DNA from: JAISGQ01 sp045534445
GTDB lineage: Bacteria; Bacillota; Clostridia; Oscillospirales; Acutalibacteraceae
DNA length: 19,829 nucleotides
Direction of reading: 5' to 3'
NCBI GenBank assembly: GCA_045534445.1
Contig: JAZSJQ010000065.1
Location: 1-19,829 of the forward strand
The position numbers were made by a program, and so were the translations under genes. The first letter of the stretch is position 1, and the number at the start of each line of letters is the position of its first letter. This document shows, one piece after another, positions 8,201-14,335 of this stretch. The notes under the pieces are model-generated. The model was not told the origin of the DNA and ran no database searches. It worked only from the letters and a program-made list of their open reading frames with translations.

Positions 8201-8758
8201 CGAGTCGGGAGGGTAAATATCCAGCAGACCGCCTCGAACAGAAAACTGTCCTGTTCCGTCTATCTGGAAAACTCTCTCGTAGCCTGCCGCGGTAAGGGCT
8301 GCAGCACACTTGTCAATGGATATCTCAAGTCCTGAACGCAGGGTCAGCATTCGCTCCTCAAGCTGCTCAGGGGGCAGTGTAAACTGCATTGCTGCCGAGG
8401 CACACAGCACCACCGCACCGAAGTCACCCGTCAGCATACGGCTCAGAGCATTTACTCGCGCGTGTTCAAAATCGTGGCTTCTGCCCTCAAGAGGGAAAAA
8501 ATCCATGTCTCTTGTAGGGAATATCACACTTTCAAGGCCCATGGCGCAGAGGTCGCCGCATATTTTTCCTGCCTCCATGTCATCTGCCGCCACAACTATC
8601 GCCTTGCGTCCTGTCTGAGCGCAGATCGATGATATGAAATGCGCCTTATGAACGGCGGAAAGCCCGCATATTGCAGCGGGCAGTTTGTTCTTTTCTATTG
8701 CTTCCCGAAGCTCCTTATATGAAGAAAGTCTGTCGGTAATTGAGGTTAAAAAGCTCAT
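5291..8758 (-). CDS. mfd: Transcription-repair coupling factor Mfd
   Basis: An 1155-residue protein with full Mfd architecture. The N-terminal UvrB-like region includes the stretch FPTRDMDFFPLEGRSHDFEHAR. The RNA-polymerase-interacting (CarD-like) domain starts around residue 490 (SVGDYIVHATYGIGIF). The RecG-like translocase has Walker A GDVGFGKTE (about 640), DEEQRFG (about 743), LSATPIPRTLNMAL and motif VI GRVGRSTRR (about 916). The TRCF C-terminal domain follows. Mfd removes RNA polymerase stalled at lesions and recruits UvrA, acting on DNA in the cytosol. The start ATG has GGAG 8 nt upstream, lying inside the 14-nt gap to pth, so the two genes are co-transcribed. The length is normal and no motif is missing. 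Confidence 0.98.
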   Translation of the reverse strand: MSFLTSITDRLSSYKELREAIEKNKLPAAICGLSAVHKAHFISSICAQTGRKAIVVAADDMEAGKICGDLCAMGLESVIFPTRDMDFFPLEGRSHDFEHARVNALSRMLTGDFGAVVLCASAAMQFTLPPEQLEERMLTLRSGLEISIDKCAAALTAAGYERVFQIDGTGQFSVRGGLLDIYPPDSDFPVRLEFWGDEIDSINYFDLDSQRRTDYVPELSILPAVELSATNWDELAESIEETAKKLTSRSSAPAREQLLREADEIRNGRRLACVDKFLPLICCREATVMDYLPDDGLIFVSEHVSVREMAKAYENTLNEEIKSLLQNGTLCNDLSRFSISASELIEWFEHRTVFMDTFARSAYDVKLKSLSNATMHQNSVWSGSIAVLKEDLHSLLGRGYSVAVMAGTEKAAMSLAYSLSEGEDAVSAFYAKSPEELAPGKAMVLEGAYTAGFEYPEALCAVITWGKSNPSRKISARKYKRGLAIQDLSELSVGDYIVHATYGIGIFDGVQSRTSDGVTKAFMKILYAQGDIMYIPITQLDMVSKYIGGGEGGNVKITKLGSGEWQRQKTRVKKAVKDIAEQLTKLYAERKNAQGIVFSEDDDWQRDFELRFEYDETDDQMRCIEEIKRDMQSPAPMDRLLCGDVGFGKTEVAMRAVFKCVMSGKQCAILAPTTILAWQHYQTALRRFDGFPVSIELLSRFRTAKEQEAILKKLKRGDIDVIIGTHRIVQKDVEYCNLGLAIVDEEQRFGVAQKERFKEIFRGVDMLTLSATPIPRTLNMALGGLRDISVLEEAPQDRRPVQTYVLEYDEGIIAEAIRKELRRGGQVFYLHNNVGTIERTAMKIQELVPEAVIAVAHGQMGEGEMSKVWARLCEQEANVLVCTTIIETGVDVPNCNTLIIENADCFGLSQLHQIRGRVGRSTRRAYAYMTFKRNKELSEIATKRLDAIREFTEFGSGMRIALRDLELRGAGNLLGGEQSGHMETVGYEMYMKLLSEAVSEEKGEKTAETETDCRVDLHIDAFIPDSYIELLPMRLSVYRTIASIRTDSDRGEVIDELIDRFGDPPDEVVGLCDIALLRNKAAKAGISEIKQIDGNYVLSIAKIDMPRISALAQRLRGRVMFTPSAKPHMTVRPDKKLSILENAQQIINTYISFTE

Positions 8759-8772
8759 ATATCGTTCTCCGT

Positions 8773-9360
8773 TTATCTGCTGTAACGGCTCATTGCGCCG
8801 TCGATATCTCCTTTGATTATAAGCTCTGCCGCAGAAGATGCGCTGTCTGTGACCTCATCTATTTTCTTGAGCTCTGCGGCAGTAAAATTGGAAAGCACCC
8901 AGTCCGCAAGGTCATAATCGGGGTGAGGCTTTGCTCCCACTCCTATCTTTATGCGGGGGAACTCCTCAGATGAACAGTGCTCTATTATGCTCTTCATGCC
9001 TTTCTGTCCGCCTGCTGAGCCCTTGCGTCGGACACGCATGACTCCCGGCTCAAGGGAAATATCGTCAAACATTATGAGAACACGGTCGGGGGTCAGCTTA
9101 TAGAAATCCATAGCCTCACGCACTGCCTGACCTGAATTGTTCATAAAGGTCTGGGGCTTCATGAGAAGAAGCTTTGCACCGCCTACGGTGCAGGTGCCTG
9201 TAAGTGCGTGGAATTTTGAGCGGTCTATCTTAGCGCCGTTCTTTTCAGCAAACTTATCTATTGCCATAAAGCCTGCGTTATGACGGGTCTTTTCATACTT
9301 CTTGCCCGGGTTTCCAAGACCGACAACAATAAAATCAATTGGGCTTTTCTTAAAGATCAT
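8773..9360 (-). CDS. pth: Peptidyl-tRNA hydrolase
   Basis: A 195-residue Pth that releases peptides from prematurely dropped peptidyl-tRNA. Visible are VVGLGNPGKKYEKTRHNAGF (12-31, with catalytic H27), KPQTFMNNSGQAV, the conserved acidic FDDISLEPG, and GSAGGQKGMKSI. I set the start at ATG 9358-9360, which has GAGGAG 6 nt before it. A frame reaching 9405 adds 15 residues lacking a ribosome site and would overlap the hairpin at 9377-9416. It lies between glmU (70 nt upstream) and mfd (14 nt downstream), the conserved Firmicutes order. Confidence 0.97.
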   Translation of the reverse strand: MIFKKSPIDFIVVGLGNPGKKYEKTRHNAGFMAIDKFAEKNGAKIDRSKFHALTGTCTVGGAKLLLMKPQTFMNNSGQAVREAMDFYKLTPDRVLIMFDDISLEPGVMRVRRKGSAGGQKGMKSIIEHCSSEEFPRIKIGVGAKPHPDYDLADWVLSNFTAAELKKIDEVTDSASSAAELIIKGDIDGAMSRYSR

Positions 9361-9376
9361 AATTATCTCCTCAGAC

Positions 9377-9416
9377 AGCTTTGGGGCGGAGTATCTGTAC
9401 CCCACCCTTCAAAGCT
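9377..9416 (-). other. Long hairpin in the glmU-pth spacer
   Basis: Seventeen base pairs in the minus-strand mRNA: an outer 7-bp AGCTTTG/CAAAGCT stem, a 2-nt bulge, then a 10-bp inner stem (GGGTGGGGTA with TACTCCGCCC, two G-U pairs) closed by CAGA. It ends 4 nt before the GAGGAG of pth. No T-run follows in the gene direction, so it is not an ordinary terminator for glmU. On the opposite strand it is followed by TTATTTTT. Confidence 0.75.
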
Positions 9417-9430
9417 TTATTTTTAACTGT

Positions 9431-10804
9431 TTATTTGTTCTTCTGCGCCGATACCCAGCCGAGCTTGTTTGTCTGTCTGTCACGGGCGATGGAAAGGGAA
9501 TCATCGGGAACATTCTCAGTAATCGTAGAGCCTGCCGCAACATATGCTCCTGCCCCTATCTCGACGGGAGCAATGAGGTTGACATTTGAACCGATGAACG
9601 CGTTATCACCGATAACACAGCGGTTTTTGTTTACTCCGTCATAGTTTGCGGTAACACAACCGCAGCCGAAGTTTACATTTTCGCCGATTGTGCTGTCGCC
9701 TATGTAGGTATGATGCGCTATCTTTGTGCCTGCGGCAACTGTACTGTTCTTTATTTCAACGTAATTTCCCACATGGACATCGGGACCTATCTGTGAGCCG
9801 GGACGCACATCGGAAAAAGGTCCGATGTCGGTGTTTTCAAGAATGCGGCTTTCCCTTATCTGAGAAAGGCTGATAAGGCAGTTTTCACCCACTTCGCAGT
9901 CATCGATATAGGAAGTAGGTCCGATGCGGCATCCGTCTCCGATAACGGTTTTTCCCTTGAGAACAGTGCCGGGAAGTATGGTTACATTTTCGCCTATTAC
10001 TACATCGTTGCTTATAACTATGCCGTCGATGCAGGGCATTGCAACACCGTTTGAAATATGACGGGAAAGTATCTTGTCTCTTGCAAGTCTGTTAAGCTCA
10101 AAGAGCTGTGCAGGGTCGTTCGCGCCGAGAACGACATCATCAGACTGGGCTATGAATGCGCCGACGCTCTTTCCTGCTCCGATAAGCAGTTTTACTGCAT
10201 CGGGAAGATAATATTCTCCCGTGACACTTGATGCCTTTATGCTGTCAAGCACCTCAAGCAGAGGATCTATTTCAAACCAGTATGCGCCTGAGTTTATTTC
10301 CTGAATGGCAAGCTGGTCGGGAGTTGCTTCCTTGTGCTCAACGATCGCCTCAAGCTCGCCTCGATTGCCTCGGATAAGTCTGCCGTAGCCTGTGGGATCA
10401 TCAAGAACAGCGGAAATTACCGTTGCAGATGCACCGTTTTCATTGTGCTGAGCAAAGGCATCGGAAATGGTCTCGCTGTCAAGGAAAGGCGCATCTCCGC
10501 AGCAGATAAGAACATGACCTCCGTGATGACGCTCAAGAAATTCCCTTGCCATCATAACAGCATGACCTGTTCCCTTTCTTTCGGTCTGAACAACCGTCTC
10601 GCAGGAGCCTGCAAGATATTCCTCCACCTGCTCACGGCGGTGTCCTGTAACAACACAAAGATCTTCAATGCCCGATTTTCGTATTGCATCGGTGACCCAG
10701 CCAAGCATGGGCTTGAGCTGAACCTCAAGAAGAACCTTGGATTTATTTGATCTCATGCGCTTGCCCTCGCCTGCGGCAAGGATAACGGCACAGGTATTTG
10801 TCAT
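9431..10804 (-). CDS. glmU: Bifunctional UDP-GlcNAc pyrophosphorylase / GlcN-1-P acetyltransferase
   Basis: A 457-residue protein, the usual GlmU length. The N-terminal uridylyltransferase domain (about 1-230) begins ILAAGEGKRMRSNKSKVL (8-25), the sugar-nucleotide-binding signature. The C-terminal left-handed beta-helix (about 250-450) shows hexapeptide repeats and the acetyl-CoA region near NYDGVNK. It acetylates GlcN-1-P and then forms UDP-GlcNAc for peptidoglycan and teichoic acid. ATG 10802-10804 follows AAAGGTGG. It is the first gene of the glmU-pth-mfd unit. In Bacillus prs sits directly after glmU; it is absent here. Confidence 0.97.
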   Translation of the reverse strand: MTNTCAVILAAGEGKRMRSNKSKVLLEVQLKPMLGWVTDAIRKSGIEDLCVVTGHRREQVEEYLAGSCETVVQTERKGTGHAVMMAREFLERHHGGHVLICCGDAPFLDSETISDAFAQHNENGASATVISAVLDDPTGYGRLIRGNRGELEAIVEHKEATPDQLAIQEINSGAYWFEIDPLLEVLDSIKASSVTGEYYLPDAVKLLIGAGKSVGAFIAQSDDVVLGANDPAQLFELNRLARDKILSRHISNGVAMPCIDGIVISNDVVIGENVTILPGTVLKGKTVIGDGCRIGPTSYIDDCEVGENCLISLSQIRESRILENTDIGPFSDVRPGSQIGPDVHVGNYVEIKNSTVAAGTKIAHHTYIGDSTIGENVNFGCGCVTANYDGVNKNRCVIGDNAFIGSNVNLIAPVEIGAGAYVAAGSTITENVPDDSLSIARDRQTNKLGWVSAQKNK

Positions 10805-10840
10805 AGTGTGTAAACCACCTTTAAAATAACATATATAATT

Positions 10841-10849
10841 ATTATATCA
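10841..10849 (-). promoter_or_regulatory. Extended -10 promoter of glmU-pth-mfd
   Basis: On the minus strand TGA-TATAAT (10849-10841) is an extended -10 with a perfect hexamer, about 36 nt before glmU. The -35 position holds only a weak TGGAAA, consistent with reliance on the TGn motif. Confidence 0.55.
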
Positions 10850-10896
10850 CATAGGTCTTACTATTTCCACTGTTTTTATAATTTAAGCAAAAATAA

Positions 10897-10930
10897 AAAG
10901 CGAACCGACTTATAAAAGCCGATTCGCTTT
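10897..10930 (-). terminator. Intrinsic terminator of the foldase-like gene
   Basis: Arms AAAGCGAACCGACT and AGCCGATTCGCTTT (10897-10910, 10917-10930) pair over about 14 bp with G-U wobbles. In the minus direction they are followed by a T-rich run. It separates the lipoprotein gene from glmU. Confidence 0.75.
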
Positions 10931-10944
10931 CTTACTTAAATTAT

Positions 10945-12048
10945 TTATGCTCGGGGAACGATGGATGTAAAATCATCAAAATTCATCTTTGATGCTTTAA
11001 ACATATCGTAAACATTGCTGTTTTCCTTTACTCCGAGCTCTGCATAAAGTGCGTCAAGCTCTGCATAAAGAATGTCGTTGCACATTGTTTCGCGAATTTC
11101 CTCTGCGCTCTTGAGATAATCAGAACCCGTCTGATCGGGTGCTAAATTCTGTGCCGCACAGATAACATGGCAGGTTCTGTAGTACTCGTCATACAGGGAC
11201 AATGTGTAGATACCGGATTCGCCGTACTCGAGGCTGTCGATATAAGCATAGACATCTCCCATGCTGGTATCTGCAAATAATGCTTCTTTATCAGCAGCGT
11301 CCATGATGCCGCCTTCCTTGTACAGGTCGATATTGGTGTATTTTTCTGCAATCTTTGCATACTCCTCCTCAGAGAGCTGCTTATCGGTAATTCCGTTGAG
11401 ATAATCAAGCTCAGCCTTGTATGCATCGCTCTCCTTGGTGAGGTAATTGCCGTTCTCATCAACTGCATAATAGATCATGTAATTGAAGCGCATATAATTC
11501 TCATTGAAATACTTTTCAATGTCGCCATCGGATACATAGAGATCAGAAGCGCTGTTTGCCTGCTGCTCTGCATAATAATCAGCAAGAGCATCAAGACGGA
11601 GAGAATTCATGATCACAAGCTCATCAAAGGATTCCTTGCTGATTCCGTTCTCCTTGTAGATTGCGCTCTGTGCTGCATAGTAGCTGCCGTATTCTGCCAT
11701 ATATGCATCATAATCCTCATCGCTGTAGGAAAGTCCGAGCTTCTCGTACAGTGCCTTGGTTGCAACATAGTTCTTTACGGAGTCCTTAGCGGAGGATTCA
11801 AGGTATTTTTCAATTGTAGTCTTTGTGCCGTCCTCAAACTCAATGGGAGTTGACAGATCAAATGCTCCGTATGTGGAATAAACATTCTCGTATGCCAGCA
11901 TTACTGCCAGAGGATAGATACCTGCAGGAACAGTCTCATCATCATACTTTGCGACCCATGAAGTATCGCCGCAGGCGGTAAGGGTGAACATACAAAGTAC
12001 GGTAATTGCTGCCAGAAGCAGAGATAAAAGTCTCTTGGTCATTTTCAT
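10945..12048 (-). CDS. SurA/PrsA-like foldase lipoprotein
   Basis: A 367-residue predicted lipoprotein: MKMTKRLL, a hydrophobic core, and lipobox LTAC with the lipidated Cys at 26. The mature part is acidic, rich in Tyr and Ala. It resembles the SurA/PrsA chaperone layout: helical N-terminal domain with a long YGSYYAAQSAIYKENGISKE-type helical stretch, then a segment near 200-320 that looks like a degenerate parvulin domain (FNYMIYYAVD, EEYAKIAEKY, LEYGESGIY, CHVICAAQ). Such proteins fold exported proteins at the membrane surface. Isomerase activity is doubtful because canonical parvulin motifs are blurred. ATG 12046-12048 has AAGGAAGG upstream; the frame to 12081 lacks a site. PrsA-like genes often lie near mfd in Clostridia, which supports the call. 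Confidence 0.7.
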   Translation of the reverse strand: MKMTKRLLSLLLAAITVLCMFTLTACGDTSWVAKYDDETVPAGIYPLAVMLAYENVYSTYGAFDLSTPIEFEDGTKTTIEKYLESSAKDSVKNYVATKALYEKLGLSYSDEDYDAYMAEYGSYYAAQSAIYKENGISKESFDELVIMNSLRLDALADYYAEQQANSASDLYVSDGDIEKYFNENYMRFNYMIYYAVDENGNYLTKESDAYKAELDYLNGITDKQLSEEEYAKIAEKYTNIDLYKEGGIMDAADKEALFADTSMGDVYAYIDSLEYGESGIYTLSLYDEYYRTCHVICAAQNLAPDQTGSDYLKSAEEIRETMCNDILYAELDALYAELGVKENSNVYDMFKASKMNFDDFTSIVPRA

Positions 12049-12089
12049 GTTGATACGTCCTTCCTTATTACATGATAGCAATTACGATT

Positions 12090-12118
12090 ATTATATACTC
12101 CCTTTTTCGATTTGTCTA
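12090..12118 (-). promoter_or_regulatory. Promoter of the foldase-like gene
   Basis: Minus-strand TAGACA (12118-12113), 17-nt spacer, TATAAT (12095-12090), about 42 nt before the ATG. It is divergent from the ABC-leader promoter at 12207. Confidence 0.6.
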
Positions 12119-12153
12119 CAGAAATATTGCATACGCCGAAACTTCATTACACA

Positions 12154-12169
12154 AAAGCGGTGCCGCTTT
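12154..12169. other. Short palindrome in the divergent intergenic region
   Basis: AAAGCGG-TG-CCGCTTT is a perfect 7-bp inverted repeat with a 2-nt centre. It lies between the divergent promoters at 12090-12118 and 12207-12235. It could be an operator, but it overlaps neither promoter, so the role is unknown. Confidence 0.4.
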
Positions 12170-12206
12170 GCATTGCTGACAAATTTACAGAAAATTCAAA
12201 TATCTG

Positions 12207-12235
12207 TTGACAAATAATTAACTGCGGTTTATTAT
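12207..12235 (+). promoter_or_regulatory. Strong sigma-A promoter of the ABC exporter leader
   Basis: Consensus TTGACA (12207-12212), exactly 17 nt, then TATTAT (12230-12235). Transcription should start near 12242, giving a leader of about 270 nt before the first ABC gene. Among the best promoters in the window. Confidence 0.75.
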
Positions 12236-12281
12236 TGCTTTGTTGCTCAGGCAATAAATATTGATGAAAGGAGCCGGAATA

Positions 12282-12392
12282 ATGACTATGCTTAACTATG
12301 CTAATCTTTACGCGATCATCGCTGACTGCAAAGAGAACAGCTATACCCTTTTTAATTTTAATAAAAGTATCCGGCTCACGGAATCGTTTTGA
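12282..12392 (+). CDS. Putative 36-residue leader peptide
   Basis: A short ORF starting MTMLNYANLYAIIADCKENS and ending RLTESF, then TGA. The ATG has a good AAAGGAG (12267-12273) 8 nt upstream and lies about 40 nt after the predicted transcription start. An in-frame ATG at 12264 is less likely because it precedes that site. I do not recognise the peptide. It sits between a strong promoter and an intrinsic terminator ahead of a multidrug-type ABC exporter, the place of regulatory leader peptides such as BmrB. Codons 14-16 (GCTGACTGC) can pair with the terminator's left arm. The ribosome site can also pair with the end of this ORF (12271-12278 with 12370-12377). Coding status is inferred; no homolog is claimed. 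Confidence 0.55.
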   Translation: MTMLNYANLYAIIADCKENSYTLFNFNKSIRLTESF

Positions 12393-12444
12393 TATATGTA
12401 TCGGCGTAAATAAATGCCATTTTGCCGAAAAACCATGTTATCAG

Positions 12445-12480
12445 AGCGCCGCAGTCGGCTGACTGCGGCGCTTATTTTTA
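12445..12480 (+). terminator. Intrinsic terminator inside the ABC exporter leader
   Basis: A perfect 12-bp GC-rich stem, AGCGCCGCAGTC (12445-12456) with GACTGCGGCGCT (12461-12472), loop GGCT, followed by TATTTTTA. It lies 53 nt after the small ORF and about 30 nt before the first ABC start, with no gene ending just before it except that ORF. It fits an attenuator. Confidence 0.88.
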
Positions 12481-12508
12481 TGCTTCCGCAGAGAGGGAGG
12501 TAATTATT

Positions 12509-14335
12509 TTGAACAAATCCGTAAAACCGCAGAAAAAACGAAAAACCATTTTTTCCTACATGAAAAGATACTGGGCAATGTATCTTTTTGCAATCACAAT
12601 GCTCGCCATCGTAATCGGTCTCAAGGCTCTTATCCCTCAGATCACCGAAAAGGTCATAAACAAGGGCCTTTCTCCCGATGTCGCGGACAATGAGAGAATG
12701 GGAATTGTAATGCCCCTGCTGATAATCATTCTCGTTATGGGCATCGTCAGGGCTGTTGCAAACTACTTCAAGGAGTTTGTCTCCGACAAGATAGGCGTCT
12801 ATATCGGAAGAGATATGCGCCGCGACCTGTTTTCCCATGTTTCGGGTCTTTCCATGAATTACTATAACAAAACCAACACGGGCGAGCTTATGGCGCGCAT
12901 CAAGGACGATGTTGACAGGGTATGGTTTGTACTGGGCTTTGCAGGTGTGCTGACAGTCGAGTGCATTATTCATACTATCACTACTCTTGTCTGCATGATA
13001 AACTACAGCCCTCTTCTGACTCTTATCCCTATCTTTTTCATGGTGATTGTCGGTATCGTTGCTCTTAAAATGGAAAAGAAGCTTGATAAGGGCTTTGATA
13101 ATCTCAGCGAGATCAATGCAGAGCTTACCACCGTTGCACAGGAGAGTCTTGCAGGCGTACGCACCGTCAAGGCATTTTCCCGTGAGGGCCACGAGATACT
13201 CAAGTTCCGTGAAAAGAACCACAAGTACTATGAAGCAAGCATGGTCATTGCTAATGTTTTCCGCAAGTATTATCCCTACATAAATGTCATCGGCGGTCTG
13301 CTTACCGTTGTTGTTGCAGTACTGGGCGCCGTGCTTGTTCTTTCGGAAAGAGGCTTCCTCAGTCTCGGTTTTCTTGACGCTATAGCGGGTGACATGAACG
13401 AAGGCAAGCTCATTGCTTTCATCACCTACGCAACCGAAATAATCTGGCCTATGGAGTGTCTCGGCTGGCTTGCAAACGAGATAGCCTCCTCCCTCGCCTC
13501 CGCAAAGAAGCTTAATGCAATATTCAATGAGCAGTCTGACATCACCGACCCCGATGACCCTGTCGAGCTTTCCGATATAAAGGGCAATCTGGAATTTCGC
13601 AATGTTTCCTTCAAGCCCGAGGGAAAGGCTGTACTTGACAATGTCAGCTTTACCCTGCCTCAGGGCGGAACCCTCGGTATCATGGGAATGACAGGCTCGG
13701 GCAAATCCACGATAATCAACCTTGCCGAGCGATTCTATGATGTCACTGACGGCGAGATCACAATTGACGGTGTTGATATCAGAAAGCTCAGACTTAAAAC
13801 CGTAAGAAGCTGTATGGCTGCCGTTATGCAGGATGTTTTCCTCTTCTCCGACACAATTGCGGAAAACATCAAGCTCGGCTCCGACGGAAAGCTTACGCAG
13901 GAAGAAATGGAAGCTGCCGCAAGAGAGGCAGGAGCTGCTGAGTTTATTGACAAGCTCACCGAGCGGTACGACACCGTTATCGGCGAGCGCGGAGTCGGCC
14001 TCTCAGGCGGTCAGAAGCAAAGAATAAGCATTGCCCGCGCTCTTGCAAAGAAACCTCGCATTCTCATTCTCGATGATGCTACCAGCGCTCTCGATATGGA
14101 AACAGAATACGAAATACAGCAGTCTCTTGACAGACTCAGCGGCTGTTCAAAGATCATCGTTGCTCACAGAATAAGCGCTGTAAAGGACGCTGATGAAATA
14201 ATTGTCCTCGCAGACGGCAGCATTGCCGAACGCGGCACTCACAGTGAGCTTATGGCAAAACGGGGTATGTATTTCAATACCTACGTTGCTCAGTACAACA
14301 CCGAAGAAGATATGGTGGAAAGGAGTGAAAGCTGA
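12509..14335 (+). CDS. ABC multidrug-type exporter half, degenerate-site subunit
   Basis: A 608-residue half-transporter: N-terminal six-helix exporter domain (about 20-330) and C-terminal ATPase. Walker A GMTGSGKS is 393-400, followed by Q-loop VMQDVFLF, signature LSGGQ (498-502), Walker B ILILDD with Asp at 523 where catalytic Glu is expected, and switch His in IVAHR. The Asp marks the degenerate-site partner of heterodimeric exporters of the BmrC/TM287 type; drug or lipid export is inferred. The start is TTG 12509-12511, 8 nt after GGGAGG. An upstream ATG at 12422 is rejected because that frame would run through the leader terminator and lacks a ribosome site. It overlaps the next gene by 1 nt (TGATG), implying coupled synthesis. 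Confidence 0.93.
   Translation: MNKSVKPQKKRKTIFSYMKRYWAMYLFAITMLAIVIGLKALIPQITEKVINKGLSPDVADNERMGIVMPLLIIILVMGIVRAVANYFKEFVSDKIGVYIGRDMRRDLFSHVSGLSMNYYNKTNTGELMARIKDDVDRVWFVLGFAGVLTVECIIHTITTLVCMINYSPLLTLIPIFFMVIVGIVALKMEKKLDKGFDNLSEINAELTTVAQESLAGVRTVKAFSREGHEILKFREKNHKYYEASMVIANVFRKYYPYINVIGGLLTVVVAVLGAVLVLSERGFLSLGFLDAIAGDMNEGKLIAFITYATEIIWPMECLGWLANEIASSLASAKKLNAIFNEQSDITDPDDPVELSDIKGNLEFRNVSFKPEGKAVLDNVSFTLPQGGTLGIMGMTGSGKSTIINLAERFYDVTDGEITIDGVDIRKLRLKTVRSCMAAVMQDVFLFSDTIAENIKLGSDGKLTQEEMEAAAREAGAAEFIDKLTERYDTVIGERGVGLSGGQKQRISIARALAKKPRILILDDATSALDMETEYEIQQSLDRLSGCSKIIVAHRISAVKDADEIIVLADGSIAERGTHSELMAKRGMYFNTYVAQYNTEEDMVERSES

Larger units (their letters stand above)
12242..12508 (+). 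promoter_or_regulatory. Candidate transcription-attenuator leader
   Basis: This leader holds the small ORF, a terminator (12445-12480), and competing pairings. Segment 12321-12329 can form 9 bp (one G-U) with 12451-12459, which would block the terminator stem. Segment 12271-12278 is perfectly complementary to 12370-12377. Segment 12402-12406 can pair with 12448-12452. Mutually exclusive structures overlapping a translated ORF suggest that ribosome position sets read-through into the exporter genes. No riboswitch consensus was recognised. The mechanism is inferred. Confidence 0.55.

Noticed and set aside
12422..12508. ATG at 12422 as the start of the first ABC subunit
   Set aside because: The extension would encode the terminator hairpin and has no ribosome site; TTG 12509 has GGGAGG at ideal spacing and begins where the family usually does.
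12242..12508. Riboswitch or T-box in the ABC leader
   Set aside because: No T-box sequence or known aptamer core was recognised; the small ORF and alternative pairings fit a leader-peptide attenuator better.
12341..13222. A 293-codon minus-strand open frame opposite the first ABC gene
   Set aside because: It lies antisense to a clear ABC exporter gene, runs through the leader terminator, has no recognisable domain, and its composition is that of a shadow frame.
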